Positions 11,201 to 22,300 of a stretch of 64,000 bases of DNA are shown here, piece after piece. The DNA is taken from the NCBI GenBank assembly GCA_030998225.1, contig JAPYXD010000704.1:6200001-6264000 (forward strand), read 5' to 3'. The translations under genes were made by a program, and so were the position numbers. Source of the DNA: Diplolepis rosae (Eukaryota > Arthropoda > Insecta > Hymenoptera > Diplolepididae). Each line of letters starts with the position of its first letter. The first letter of the stretch is position 1. The notes under the pieces were generated by a model. That model saw only the letters and a program-made list of their open reading frames with translations. It was not told the origin of the DNA and searched no databases.

Positions 11201-12224
11201 AGCTCAAGCTAATTTAGCGCATAAACCGAAACTGCATTCTGATCTGGAAAACTATGCTGAAGAAATGTTAAAGGAATCTTTGAAGACAATGTATAGTTCT
11301 CATAAATGGAACAACGATCATAGAATTCCTGAAAATATCAGTATTGCAGATACTTCTGAGTTTGCGAAACTAAGGAACGAGTTACTACGTTTGAAGACTT
11401 CGTCACTTGATACAAAAATGCCTAAAGACATCTTAGAAGCTCATCCGACTGAAAATAAAGTACGAACATTGAGTTCGAGACCAGCAGACAGCGATACAAA
11501 CAAGCCATATTTTTCTATGGAGCAGATAGAACAGATTTTAAAAGACAACTCAAATCTTCATGCGTCAGAATTTGAAACTGGAGGCAATAGATTTAGAATT
11601 AATGATTATCTTACACCACCAAAGCAACATTCGTTCATTTCCAAGAGTCCATTTCATGAAAAATCAGTGAAGAAAAGACCTGGACCAGGACCTTCAAGGT
11701 TCTCCAGACCTCATTCTAAGAAAGGTGCTTTTTCTTCAAAAACACCTGGCCTAGATGCTTCTGCCTCCAATAACTTTGATTTCAGTTTCGATTCTTCTCA
11801 ATTCAGGAAAAATCCTTACTTTGAGCGTGATATAGTGGATTTTAGACCAGGGCGTCATGGTAACCATCATGGTAGATATCGAAAAAAGAATTCAGCCTCT
11901 GATAGTTATTCAACTTTCACTGCCTCATTGCCAGACTTTGAGCAGAGGATCTCGAGTAAGGAATTTTACGACGTTAACACTCCAAGATTTCATAATCTAC
12001 TTGGACTTTTGATGAAGAACAAGAGACTTCCTCCTGGAAGTCCTCAAAGTACTTCAAACAATAAGGATAAGTTTGCTCAAATTCTTGAGGCCGAGAAACA
12101 ACGATCAGAATATCAGTTCTATAATGATGCTTTACAGGGATTCCAAAAGAAGTCTGGTCAGCCTACATCCGGTCAGAGGCGAAATGCTAGTCGAAACTAT
12201 TCAAATCTTTCACTCAAGTCTTAA
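8208..12224 (+). CDS. gene 1: very large secreted Asn/Gln/Ser-rich protein
   Basis: An uninterrupted frame of 1338 codons from ATG 8208. The sequence TTTTTTTGCAG ending at 8237 is a strong acceptor, so the true exon probably starts at 8238 and joins the micro-exon at 3063-3077 (1333 aa). Either start gives a signal peptide around AVLLLLSSSCVSG. The mature chain has no cysteine and almost no hydrophobic segments. In order it shows a charged N-terminal third, a basic Arg/Lys/His patch (RRLHKSRRR and RQRHRQRNK, about residues 400-460), a long Asn/Gln/Thr/Pro-rich middle with repeated VTPxxxxT-like segments, and a basic C-terminal part around KKRPGPGPSRFSRPHSKKG. I recognise no domain. It is probably an intrinsically disordered extracellular or cuticular protein. 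The stop TAA at 12222-12224 coincides with the TTAA at the left edge of a MITE, so the 3' UTR and possible AATAAA signals (12496, 12717) are transposon sequence. Confidence 0.85.
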   Translation: MNQIVNVFLQAVLLLLSSSCVSGIEDKKQYVIHDQMTLASKREAEKIRHAVADDVISNNVSSTVAIRSAERVPIHYQNSNGFVPIILSDGRNEDQQVRNYSMSSGKLSNDSEIKKSESLFENDPVYSTEARIFLNLPRSGANRRSYDSGDRRSDFELLKVDNDTPKVANYQEFYDNVQSVMNKSRDPADVNKKKSQKSRSKEEAKRIQSHMDTYDTDSIRNNGNSYNHHYPLNSYSNNQFKSDYDPEKVNSNHYEQDISGYNLQRNVASKEKLTLPRTNYNEMQSSVSEKKSLKNEGISKSMNTIKSNRNMKPFKNVEPTDYKIDMKFEIQSVRSTATPSLLQANLYNSSDSSNSQSANVYVQDSNFEMQGTSRHYDRSEDSQGFSDESLDYTEITEKPRRLHKSRRRPINSELSRKLPKEHRGSGYSQGNDDRTRHNLSKSRQRHRQRNKYHSWDEEGRYQFEDENNQNKQFENSGSESINANSQTINTESSDAWNQVTPNLEVSHSNGYEVDQIEKPKLLFPVNVNLVPLTHFDHKTALGNSQGFDVTNAMIQNFGAGLSIISTAAPFGNTPPHNLGQKNEQNIQNSEQASDIIVGQNTFQNPVSVFLPHGQNLQTGRTQYIQSTVTPLFTVTQSGNPNPHNTVPSTVTSRPLYGSASTVIPNFQQILLPQPTLQTLTNMLQGNANANVQIHSHGLQGQNVLQFQNIPSVSTTSNPVTQRHSSYGGDGHYLATASLTVENEAQKANNDQQKTFYQTVPGIVPVNLAALNFNNQNQQVQQNSQNSFFVTRPRDNDQILKATNDAFLNSMKDLQMQIQRNQLSNSGYQAVDNIRSSSNNNANTVNAIAGIPVNIFKSQLPAVGTKNVEIVNPNMKPSPVDFTIFNPVTPINSLNQYTAMYTTPIPVLSTTSFVTSRPLPVSANAGTVHLNNYVDTLTEFGTKPPSTHVYNPINFVPNDDLVKSQSVLNSKLPQNEILPQNLNLVPLLPGGNFFKNSHGAQANLAHKPKLHSDLENYAEEMLKESLKTMYSSHKWNNDHRIPENISIADTSEFAKLRNELLRLKTSSLDTKMPKDILEAHPTENKVRTLSSRPADSDTNKPYFSMEQIEQILKDNSNLHASEFETGGNRFRINDYLTPPKQHSFISKSPFHEKSVKKRPGPGPSRFSRPHSKKGAFSSKTPGLDASASNNFDFSFDSSQFRKNPYFERDIVDFRPGRHGNHHGRYRKKNSASDSYSTFTASLPDFEQRISSKEFYDVNTPRFHNLLGLLMKNKRLPPGSPQSTSNNKDKFAQILEAEKQRSEYQFYNDALQGFQKKSGQPTSGQRRNASRNYSNLSLKS

Positions 12225-12878
12225 GGTAGTTTTCATCCACAAAAATTAGATAATTTTGCTTTGAAGAATAGCAATATTATTATTGAAGGGCTATTTTGAA
12301 AGAGAAAAGATTATTTTACATGAAAAAAATTTGAAACACAGAAAAATAATTTTATTAATAAATTTTATTTTTGACCCAACCTTTTTTTCTTATCGCTTTT
12401 TACCAAATTTTGAAAAATTATGCGATTCTAATAAATCATGAATCATTTTTTCAGAGAAAAGATTTCCCACAACTTCACCGTTTCTGATTTTCAAAAATAA
12501 ATTCTTTGATGGCTGAAACCATTAAAAAAACATTTTTCAAAACGAAATTTTTATAAACAATTTGCTGAATTTGATAATAATTTATTCATTTTCAAAAATT
12601 TGAAATGGTTAAGTTGTAGGGAATCTTTTTCTTGAAAAAGTGATTTATAATTTATTAAAATCGCATAATTTTTTAAAATTTGGTAAGAAGCAATTAGAAA
12701 AAAATTTGGGGCAAAAATAAAATTTATTAATAAAATTATTTTTCTGTATTTCAAATTTTTTTATGGAAATTAATTTTTCCTCTTCCAAAATAGCCCTTCA
12801 ATAATAATATTGCTATTCTTAAAAGCAAAATTATCTATTTTTGTCTGAGGTCTAATTTTCGTGGATCAACTACCTTAT
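12221..12878. mobile_element. TTAA MITE family copy B, abutting the stop codon of gene 1
   Basis: Left end TTAAGGTAGTTTTCATCCAC, right end GTGGATCAACTACCTTAT. The interior is an imperfect palindrome: AAAGATTTCCCACAACTTCA on the left is mirrored on the right, as is the motif AATAGCAATATTATTATTGA. The right target-site copy is TTAT rather than TTAA. It supplies the whole sequence immediately downstream of gene 1. Confidence 0.85.
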
Positions 12879-14963
12879 GTTTCACAAATCACTTTTTACT
12901 TGTATAAAAAAATGATTATACGAGAATTAGGGAACTTTTAAGTCATATTTTTGGCAAGATAAGAGACTGGCCATTGCAAATATAGCGAAATTTGTCCCAA
13001 ATAATTATTGTTTTAAATGTGATTCTGAGGAACCGAACATTTTGTTACTGTGCAAACGTAAAAAAAGAGCGGAGAAAAAAGCAAAAATAGGTAATATTAA
13101 TGATTGATGAAATAAAAATCAGTTTCATTGAAATTCCTCTTTTAAGGTCATGGATTAATCTGACCACGTAACCAAATTCCTGTAAAAGTTTATTAATGAT
13201 AACTTCTTTATTTTACGGAATATCTTCCTGAAAATTCAGAAAATACAACAGAACAGTCAGTCAGGTTCGTTTGAGTGAAAATTTCGCCAAAGGTTTTTTA
13301 CAGTTAACTGTAATTTTCGATAAGTCTGCTAATTTTTTTCAAAATGTTTACTGAAAAGTAGTTAACAGAGGTGTTTTTTGTCTTTCCTTATTTTTCCAAA
13401 ATTTTCAGAAAGAATTTATGTAAATTTAAAAAGTTATCTAACATCAATGAATGAATGTATAATTTAGTCACGTGGTATTTATAAAATTATAACTAAATAA
13501 ATATAACTGAATCATTATTTTACTGCTACTTTTCATTTTTATTGTATGACAATTAATTATATAAAATTAAATTATCCTTATTTAATATTATATTTTTGTA
13601 TTTTATTTATTTATTTATTTTTATTTTTATATAATAAGTGTTAACAATCAGATTGGAAATAAAATTTTTGAAGAATCTTGATTCTATTGTGATATAATTT
13701 TCTTCTTGCTTATTTTCTGCGCCTATTTCCTACGCTTGTGCAGTGGCAAAAAGTTCGAGTCTTTATCATCACAGGTTTTAAGTAGAGTGAAATGTAAATG
13801 TTTAGATTTATTAAGTCATTTATCGTTAGTGGAGAATATTATCACTTAAAATCATACAAAAATTAATAAATCGATGTCGATTTATATGTTTTCTTCCTAA
13901 TTTGTGTTTCAGAACATCTGACTTTGGAGCATTGTATGATACTGAAAACTTTTGTTAAACAAAATTCATTTATTTTGAACTTTTAAACTACCGGTAGAAG
14001 ATTTTATTCATTTGTTTATTTTGAATACGCCTTGTTCCTAAGTTTTCTAGAATTCAAATTGTTATTAATATTAAGTAAATTATGGAGTGCATTGTAAGAG
14101 TTGCTGAATTAAAAGAAAACCTTGTCACTTCTCACTTGTTATTTCTGCTTAAAATCAAGTCAGCATGCCATTTGAAATGCGTTAACCAAATGAATAATTT
14201 CAGAAACATTGTACTTATCTGTAATCTTCGTTTTTAACTTATCACTAATTTATTTTTTCCGAGTTCCTAAGTATAAGAACATTATTATATAATTTTAGTT
14301 TATTTACTAGGTTTATCTATAAAATACTTGACCTACTGATAATAATCTTTCGACGTCTGACTATGAAATTCCTTCCCTACTAACCATCATATTTTCATCC
14401 ATATCCACTTATAAAGTGTATTATTATGAAAATAAATTCTCAGAAATGATAAAAAAAATCATATTTTCCTAAGTTAGAAGTACATTTTTGAGGAATTTTT
14501 TCTCTATTTAAGTCACATTTGATAAAATTTATTTCTTCTTTTCAATTTTTTCAAATTTAATATCCTAATTTAGAAAAAATACTAAGTAAGATGTGAGATA
14601 AGAAATTTTTTAACCAATAAAATTAAATAAATATTTATAGACAGTAACCAAGAAATTGGTTATATTAAATGCAAATTTGAAGATATTATATTTCGTCCAG
14701 AAATAACAATATTATAAAAAATTGACTTGTATAACTCTTTCCCTTTCGTAAGCTTTTATGTATCAAATTATTTCATAATATAAATAAAAAGATTATTATC
14801 AAATTAAATTGTCTTGTTTTCATCGGAGAATGATTAGGCTAGTGATTTAAACTTTATATAATTTTATTTTCCTACATCGTATAATATAATTGTTAAATCT
14901 GCAATTAAATTAGATTAAATTCTTATTTTTATTTCTATATACATTTTTTAATTTTTTACATTC
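12879..14963. other. intergenic, one dispersed repeat, no gene
   Basis: AT-rich DNA including runs of TTTA (13598-13630). At 13140-13340 a segment with CCAAATTCCTGTAAAAGTT and ACAGTTAACTGTAATT matches, in reverse orientation, 29290-29510. No coding frame or RNA gene is recognisable. Confidence 0.5.
13140..13340 (+). repeat. dispersed repeat, inverted partner at 29290-29510
   Basis: Shared blocks in the same order are GGATTAA, CACGT, ACCAAATTCCTGTAAAAGTT, TTTATTTTAC, CAGTCA and ACAGTTAACTGTAATT. The two copies flank genes 2 and 3 in opposite orientation. Confidence 0.6.
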
Positions 14964-16090
14964 TCATCATGGATGAGAAGGTATTGGTTTTATGTGAAAA
15001 ATGACTTTCGAAATTTTCATCAAATCTTTACGTTTTGAGACCCCCTGAGTCAGAAAAAAGGGTTTTTACGAAAGTCTCTGTCCGTCTGTCTGTCTGTCTG
15101 TCTGTCTGTAGGTCGTGTGCGGCATAACTCTCGACAGAATTATCAGATTGAATTGAGCTTTGGTACACTTTATCGGAGCCGAAAAAGTAAGGACAAGTTC
15201 GTTAACCAGCCACATCCAATCAAAATTGAGGGATTGAGCACTACTTTTGTGTTTTTGAAAATAATTTTTTTAACAAAAAAAAAATTTCAATACTGGTTTT
15301 TGATAGTGCTCATAAATCTCTACAAATTATCCTGATAACATTTTTTGATTAAATCAAAATTAGAAATGTTACAGCATATTCAAATTCGAAAAAAGTCAAT
15401 ATCAAAATTCCATTTTCAAGTTAAATTATACGAGATACGAAAAAACGTTATGATACAATATTATTTTTTACATAAAGACCTACAAATTTGAAATGTAACA
15501 TTTTTTCATAAGATGCATATTTTTCTTATTAATTTAAAAAAAAACCATTGAAAATCCAAAATTCAATTTTTTAACAATAATATGTGAAATACGAAAAAAA
15601 CGTAAGAATACAAAGTTGTTCGTTTCAAAAAGATCTACAAATTTTGTCTCACACAGTTTCTGATAAAAGATATATTTTTCGTTTCAATTCCAAAAAATAC
15701 GATTAAAATTCAAAAATTCCATTTTTTAGACAAAATATGTGAGATACAAAAAAAACTTTTAGATGAAAAATTGTTTGGCTAAATAAGGTCTACACATTCT
15801 TATCAAGAAATTTCTCGACAGGATGTAAATTTTAATTTTTTTATTTTTAATATTGAAAAAATTCGATTTTTTTCACCAAAATATGTGAGATACGAAATAA
15901 GCGTTTTTCTGCAATATCGTTTCCTTAAATAAAGTCTACGATTGTTTTTCCGTTTTGAGATATTTGGAAGAAAATAAATTTATCAATAATCATGTAATTT
16001 ATTAAAAAGTTACAAAAATGCATACAGAAAATCGATCGCGAAGCGCGAGTGTCATGATGAGAATGTTTTCCTTAAGGCCGATAGAGCCTT
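14964..16090 (+). repeat. long dispersed repeat with (GTCT)n and GCGAAGCGCGAG
   Basis: Starts TTCTCATCATGGATGAGAAGG, carries a (GTCT)n tract (15080-15108), the segment GTTCGTTAACCAGCCA, several diverged internal repeats with ATATGTGAGATACGAAAAAA, and ends near CGATCGCGAAGCGCGAGTGT. A diverged copy lies inverted at 26640-27345 and a short fragment at 42265-42300. It looks like a non-autonomous transposon or an old element, but no protein can be read. Confidence 0.65.
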
Positions 16091-16784
16091 AAGTAAATTG
16101 AATTTCCTGTTTTATTTAAACTGAAAAAGAAACTTAGTGAATTTGCGAAAATGACTAATTTACATCATCTTTAATATCTCAAATATCATCTTTAATATTT
16201 CAAAATAAAAAAGAATATAAGTTTTAATACCAGAAAATTAATATCTTATTTATTTACATCGTTTACAATTTAATCAATATAAAATTTAATAATACATGGA
16301 GAAAATGCACAATAGAAACTTCAGGAATCTATAGTAACTGTGGTACATTTCTTGAAAAGAAAGCAAATATCTCTATGTAATCTACTACTTTTTGCGAACA
16401 GTTAAGGAATTTTTGTTGTGCATTTTTTTTCACGCAGTATGTTAATGAGCTTTTAACGATCGATTTTATTGATGAATTTTAACCGTGTATTAGGAAAATT
16501 GCTATCCTTAGAAATAGGAAATTGATTATCCTAGCATTTAGACACTGATCTAATCAAATCTCTAATTTTTTTTCGCATAAATAATAATACTAGAAGAAAA
16601 TACCAACGCAACTGATAATTTATTTATTTTCAAACTATGTGTAATAACTGTTCAAGATCATCTGCAATTGCAACAAAAAAGCAATAAATCTTATTCATAG
16701 TGCGCCAAAAAATAGTAACCCTTTTTTAAAAGATCCAATGCTCAGGATTTTCATCAGAAAAAGAATTTTGTAAAATTTAAATTG

Positions 16785-17283
16785 TAAAATTTAAAAAATA
16801 ATTTTTTTTTATTGTATAAAAAGGTCCCTTAGGGTCCTAAAAATGATACCCAATAGGATGAATGTATGGAGCAGGCATAGAAGATTAGAAGTGTATCAAA
16901 ATTATAGTACTTTTTTACATTATTAAAACTTTAAACGCGTTTTTCTCGAAATTGACTTTTTCAAATCGACAAGACATGTCATTTCAACCATTTCCAACCA
17001 ATTGACACGAATCTTGTTTTAAATAAAAGATTATTTAATTATATAGTGGAATAGCTATGATTTTTGAGATTAATTGGCAATTTTTTATTTGTTTAACAAA
17101 TTAAGGTCATTTTTTTGGGCGACAATCGAGTGTTACATTCAAATACAAAATTACAATTTCATTCAGTTTTCAAAATTTCTTGCCATTTTGTAATTCTTAA
17201 TAATTACGTTTTGTTATCTGCCTGAAAATAAATCATAAAAATAACACTATTTTTGGAGGCTCGAAGGTGATGAAACTCCTTAA
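16785..17283 (-). mobile_element. TTAA-ended MITE (GGGGTTTCATCACC type), partial copy
   Basis: Read in reverse from 17283 this starts TTAAGGAGTTTCATCACCTT and continues GAGCCTCCAAAAATAGTGT and TTTATTTTCAGGCAGATAAC, matching the complete copy at 36657-37248. It also shares TTAGGACCCTAAGGGACCTT (here near 16822-16845). The far end near 16785 has diverged. Its terminal TTAA is shared with the next element. Confidence 0.7.
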
Positions 17284-18923
17284 CCCATTAACGCCCAAAT
17301 TGTAGGTTTTCACATGATCATATTTCATCGATTGCCAACAACGCTAGGGTAATGGAAATCTTACAAAAATTTGTACCCAACTATTTTCGAGTATGCTCTT
17401 TCCGATTTTGTTGCTTAGAGAGCATAAAAAGTTGATTTTTCCAAAAAATTTTGCAATTAAAAAGAAAATTTCGACCAATTTCTGAGGTAGTTTTTCCAAA
17501 AAAGTAATTTTTTCAAATCGTTTAACCACTCGAGTCGGCCTGTTTTTATCAAAAGTCGTGCAATTTTTATATGTGCTTCAAAACCATGTATTTGGAAAAA
17601 ATTTATTTTCATTAGTATTTTCAAAATGGCGACTGAAAAAGTGTAAAACTCTGCGTAACATTGAAAAAATGGACTGAAACGGTTTTATACTGCTTTTTGA
17701 AGTGAATCGTTGAATACTGTGTTGAACTTTGTGAGAAATCATTCGTGAGTAATTCTTGTACAACAATTGAGGTTAGATCTCCCAAATTCAAAATGGCTAA
17801 TTTAAGATGGTGGAGGAAAATGATAAAAAAAGAGATTTGACGCAAAAATTTGGTCCCCTGGGTTTTCAATGATGCTGAATACGAATCTGAGTTCAATTCT
17901 TGTTTTTTTCTTTGGTTTTTTGTTTTCCGTTTTGAATTTTTTTTTGTTTTTGTTTTTCAATATTTTTGGTTTTTTAACTTTTTTGTATTATTTTTCTGTT
18001 TTTTCAATGATGTACTTCATTTTCAAATTTGAAAGTGGTGAAAATCGAGCAACAGTGTAGAAATTAGAAACTCGCTAGCAAATAGTGTTCGACTGATCGT
18101 CTTAAATTCATTCATTGCAAAAATTTTCGCTCTAAACCGATGCATTGTCAGCCATCTTCTATCTTGCATAACAGAATTCTCAAATCTGATTTCAGATTCG
18201 TAATCGGAGAGTTTGAAAACCCCTTAGACCGAATTTCAGCGCAAACTCACGCCATTTTTATGGTTCCGTCCGCCATATTGGATCCGCCATTTTGAATGTT
18301 TCAGATTTGAACTCAGATTCGTATTCAGCATCATTGAAAACCCAGGGGACCAAATTTTTGCGTCAAATCTCTTTTTTTATCATTTTCCTCCACCATCTTA
18401 AATCAGCCATTTTGAATTTGGGAGATCTAACCTCAATTGTTGTACAAGAATTACTCACGAATGATTTCTCACAAAGTTCAACACAGTATTAAACGATTCA
18501 CTTCAAAAAACAGTATAAAACCGTTTCAGTCCATTTTTTCAATGTTACGCAAAGTTTTACACTTTTTCAGTCGCCATTTTGAAAATACTAATGAAAATAA
18601 ATTTTTTCCAAATACATGGTTTTGAAGCACATATAAAAATTGCACGACTTTTGATGAAAACAGGCCGATTCGAGTGGTCAAACGATTTGAAAAAATTACT
18701 TTTTTGGAAAAACTACCTCAGAAATTGGTCGAAATTTTCTTTTTAATTGCAAAATTTTTTGGGAAAATCAATTTTTTATGCTCTCTAAGCAACAAAATCG
18801 GAAAGAGCATACTCGAAAATAGTTGGGTACAAATTTTTGTAAGATTTCCATTACCCTAGCGTTGTTGGCAATCGATGAAATATGATCATGTGAAAACCTA
18901 CAATTTGGGCGTTAATGGGTTAA
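17280..18923. mobile_element. 1.64-kb foldback element with ~600-bp inverted arms, TTAA target
   Basis: The left end TTAACCCATTAACGCCCAAA at 17280 is repeated inverted at the right end, 18904-18923. The arms (17280-17880 and about 18315-18923) are nearly identical, so every short ORF in one arm reappears mirrored in the other. The ~430-bp centre contains a T-rich tract (17900-18010) and TCCGCCATTTTG-like words. TTAA flanks followed by CCC are typical of piggyBac-type elements. No transposase is present, so it is non-autonomous. Confidence 0.85.
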
Positions 18924-19251
18924 CTCAATACTAAATTTATATATTTATTAAGTACGTGTTTACATAATGAAATATTAAATTTATATATAATTCAAATTTT
19001 CAAATCTGAGTTCCTCAAATGTAATAATATAATGATATTTTATTACTGATACTTTTTGTGGTTAGAGTTTCTTACTCTTGCATGGCGATAAAATAGCAGG
19101 CTGTGGACAAGAAGTCAAATAAACGACACGAATCCCATCAGCGCACATCAACGAACAGCGAAGAGATTAACAAATGTTTTTCTCGGTGCTCTTTTTGTGA
19201 CTTTCTGAAAAATGTAATTCGTTCCGCTGTTTCGCATCAATAAACACTGAA
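18924..19251. other. upstream region of gene 2
   Basis: About 330 bp between the foldback element and the TATA box of gene 2. The stretch 19070-19250 is less AT-rich than its surroundings. It is the only non-repeat DNA available for a proximal promoter of gene 2. No specific site recognised. Confidence 0.4.
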
Positions 19252-19285
19252 TATAAAAGAAGGTGGAATGTCAGTCTTGGGCAGT
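19252..19285 (+). promoter_or_regulatory. core promoter of gene 2
   Basis: TATAAAAG at 19252 is followed by GGGCAGTTAGG; the A at 19283 lies 31 bp downstream, as expected for a TATA/initiator pair. A second TCAGT at 19271 is too close to be the partner. The start codon at 19330 is 47 nt downstream. Confidence 0.6.
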
Positions 19286-19329
19286 TAGGATCGATCTTTG
19301 ATATCTATCGGTCTAAGTATATAAGTACC

Positions 19330-22300
19330 ATGCTGGTACGTGATGTTTTTTTATTATTAAATATAAATAAAGTGAAAAATACATATACTTATAAAATTTT
19401 TTGAATTTTATGGGTTTCAAAATTTCATTAAACTAAAATTCAAACACCTTCAAATTGAAAAATTATTACCTATAGTGATATAAATTTAATTATTTCTGAA
19501 CTTAAAAACTAAACTTTGATTACTTTTTCATTTTGAACCTTATTTTTTTGAACAGGATCTATATGTAATGTTTCAATTGCGTTGAAACAGGCGACATCAG
19601 GTATATTTTGTAACTTAAAAAACTCGTTCAGTTTATTAATTATTTGAAATATGTAGTTGGTGATATGAAACGTGATAGTGCTTTATCGGTAAAAGTGAAG
19701 AAAATATCTTCCAAAAGTGCCTGTTTCAACAAAAGTTGTGCATTGTTTGCGAAAGGATCAGTGAATACAAATATAAGTGTGGTTTGGAACAATATCATAA
19801 TGTTTTGCCTTGTGAGATTTAAACTGCAGGTATCGAAAAGTTACAATAAAAAATTGTTTCGGACATATGCCTATTGAAAATCATGCAGAAAACTGTATAT
19901 AAAATATGAATTTGAACTGTATAGGAAAGTAAATGGAAAATCGTATGAACAAATATGTTATAATTTGAGCTCTAATGCTATATTCGTTATAAATATGCAA
20001 AAATATTCAAAAACTTCATAAAAAATATATAGATTATAAATTTTGGTTAAAATTATCCGTCACTTGATATTCAACTTTAAAATTCGAAATTCGTATACTT
20101 TGCAGCTCTAAAAGAATCATCAAATGATAAAATTGGACATAGCAAACTAGGTAGGAAAGCATATTGAAAACTACATAGAATCCGAGCCCAAATTACGATA
20201 CAGTTTCCCATATAGTTTTCTATATAATTTCGAAACCTGTCAAAATCAACTTATTATTTGTATCAGTAAACATTTTTAAACTACGTAGTTCAGTGCTCCC
20301 AGATCGTGGATGAAATTTACCCCCTCCATTTTGACATTTAATTGGAAAAAAGCAATTTTTAAAGTATAATTTGGGCAAACTTTCAAATATAATTAAAGAA
20401 CAACTTGAAAAAGTAATATACTTCAAAAATTTCCCCAAATTATATTTGAATAATTGTTTTTTTTTTTGCAATAAACTGGTAGAGTGGACGGGGTGAATTC
20501 CATCCACGATCTGGGAGCACTGCGTAGTTAATAATTGAAAAAAGACCTTATTTTAATTTAAATGTTCCAAACATACTCATAAATTATTCCTTTAAATAAT
20601 TGCAGATCCTACATTTAACGATGCTATTAGCAGTAGCTATAACCCCATCACTTACTCAAAACAAGGCAACATCAACAGAAACAAGAACAGTAATACCGAT
20701 AACAGTCACAACTTCAAAAACCATAGGCATAAGAAATTTCCAACAAGATTCACCCACGAGAAAGTCGAAACTAAAACTTGGAATAGGATCCTTTGATAGC
20801 CCGAATAGCTTTATCAAAAAAGGAGAAACAAGCATCAAACATTCTCTAACGTCTCACACTGATTCACCATCAAGTTTCATTCCTTCAGACACCTTGTTAA
20901 ACTTGAACAAGGATAGGTCTGGTTTTGAACATTCTTTTTATCCTGATAATATCAAGAGTAAAAGCGAACTTTCATTCAATTTTGATGTTCCTACATTCAG
21001 AAGCAGTTCGCCAATTAATATTAACGAACCCAGGATCAAGAAAGGTGCTTCTTTCAGTATCGACCCACCTTCCTTCAGTTCAAGTGGAGGAACGTTCAGC
21101 AATAATGGTGGTATCTTCAGTCTTGATGGCCTCACTTTTGATATCAATGGTGCTGGATTTAAAAGTTACCCTTCCTTCAGCATTGACAACGCAGCTTACG
21201 ACATCAATGGACAAACTCTCGGAACCACTTCCACCTTTGAATCAGGCGTCCATGCTGCAAAAACACCTTATCGCCAAGAGCCGGTCCCATCATACAACGT
21301 AGACTCTTCTAATACAAAAAGTAGTCTCTACCATTTAGATAATAATAAGCCAGAAGCATCCAATATCAAGACAAAATCTTTCATTAGTTCAAACTATGAT
21401 GCTGCTCCTAAGAAGAATTACAGTTATCATAGTGCGATTAACCCAAGTTATACTCCGCTTCAGAGTTCATATCCAGAATTAGTTTATAGTCCAACTTTAC
21501 CAGGACTTTCTTATGGTAACACCAAACTTCAGTATTCTTCTGATCGATCTAAAGCTACATCCAAACCTAATTCCGAATATGCGAACCTTTCTGAAGTTTC
21601 ATCTGCTTCAAAATCGCAAAGTGTGACATCATATGTTCCTCCAGTTCAAAATGCATTTAAGAATAATTTGTTTAATGGACAGAGTACATTTAGTGGAGGG
21701 CATTCTGCGATACAAAATTCGAACCCTAACTCCTTTTCGCAAGGTGGTTATATTGGACCCTTGCAATTTTCAGGCTCTCAAGCAACTCAGAGTCCAGTAT
21801 ATACGTCTCAATATTCCGATTTGAAGAACTTTCATCATGTTTACGCACCTGCTCACCAGAGTATGATTAGTTTTTCACCATCAACTCAATCATTTGAGAA
21901 GTTACCTCAGAATTTAGGATACACTAGCAATGGCCTATTCGATTACAACAAGAGAACATCATCTTTACCAGTAGTTCAACTTCAAAACGTGCAAGACATA
22001 CCAGGATTCATTCGAACCCTTGAACGTGAACCACTTGTGTTCACAGCTGGAACTAATAATCATTTTCAATCTGCACCTAATTTTGGATCACCTTTTGACT
22101 TTGGAAAGTCAAGTGGTAATCAGCCCTTCTTAGTACCAACTGGTAACTATGAACAGCAACAGATAATACCCTTTCAAAGTTCTAGTAGTACTCCTCAATT
22201 TCCACAATACATGGGCGCTGTTATTAAAGCACTTCCAAATAATAATTATGGAAACCAACCTGCTAATTATCAGCCCCTAAGCAGTCAGCCTCAGTTGCAT

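Noticed and set aside
17344..18859. Paired ORFs of 60-91 codons on both strands
   Set aside because: They are mirror images in the two arms of the foldback element and have no protein-like features.
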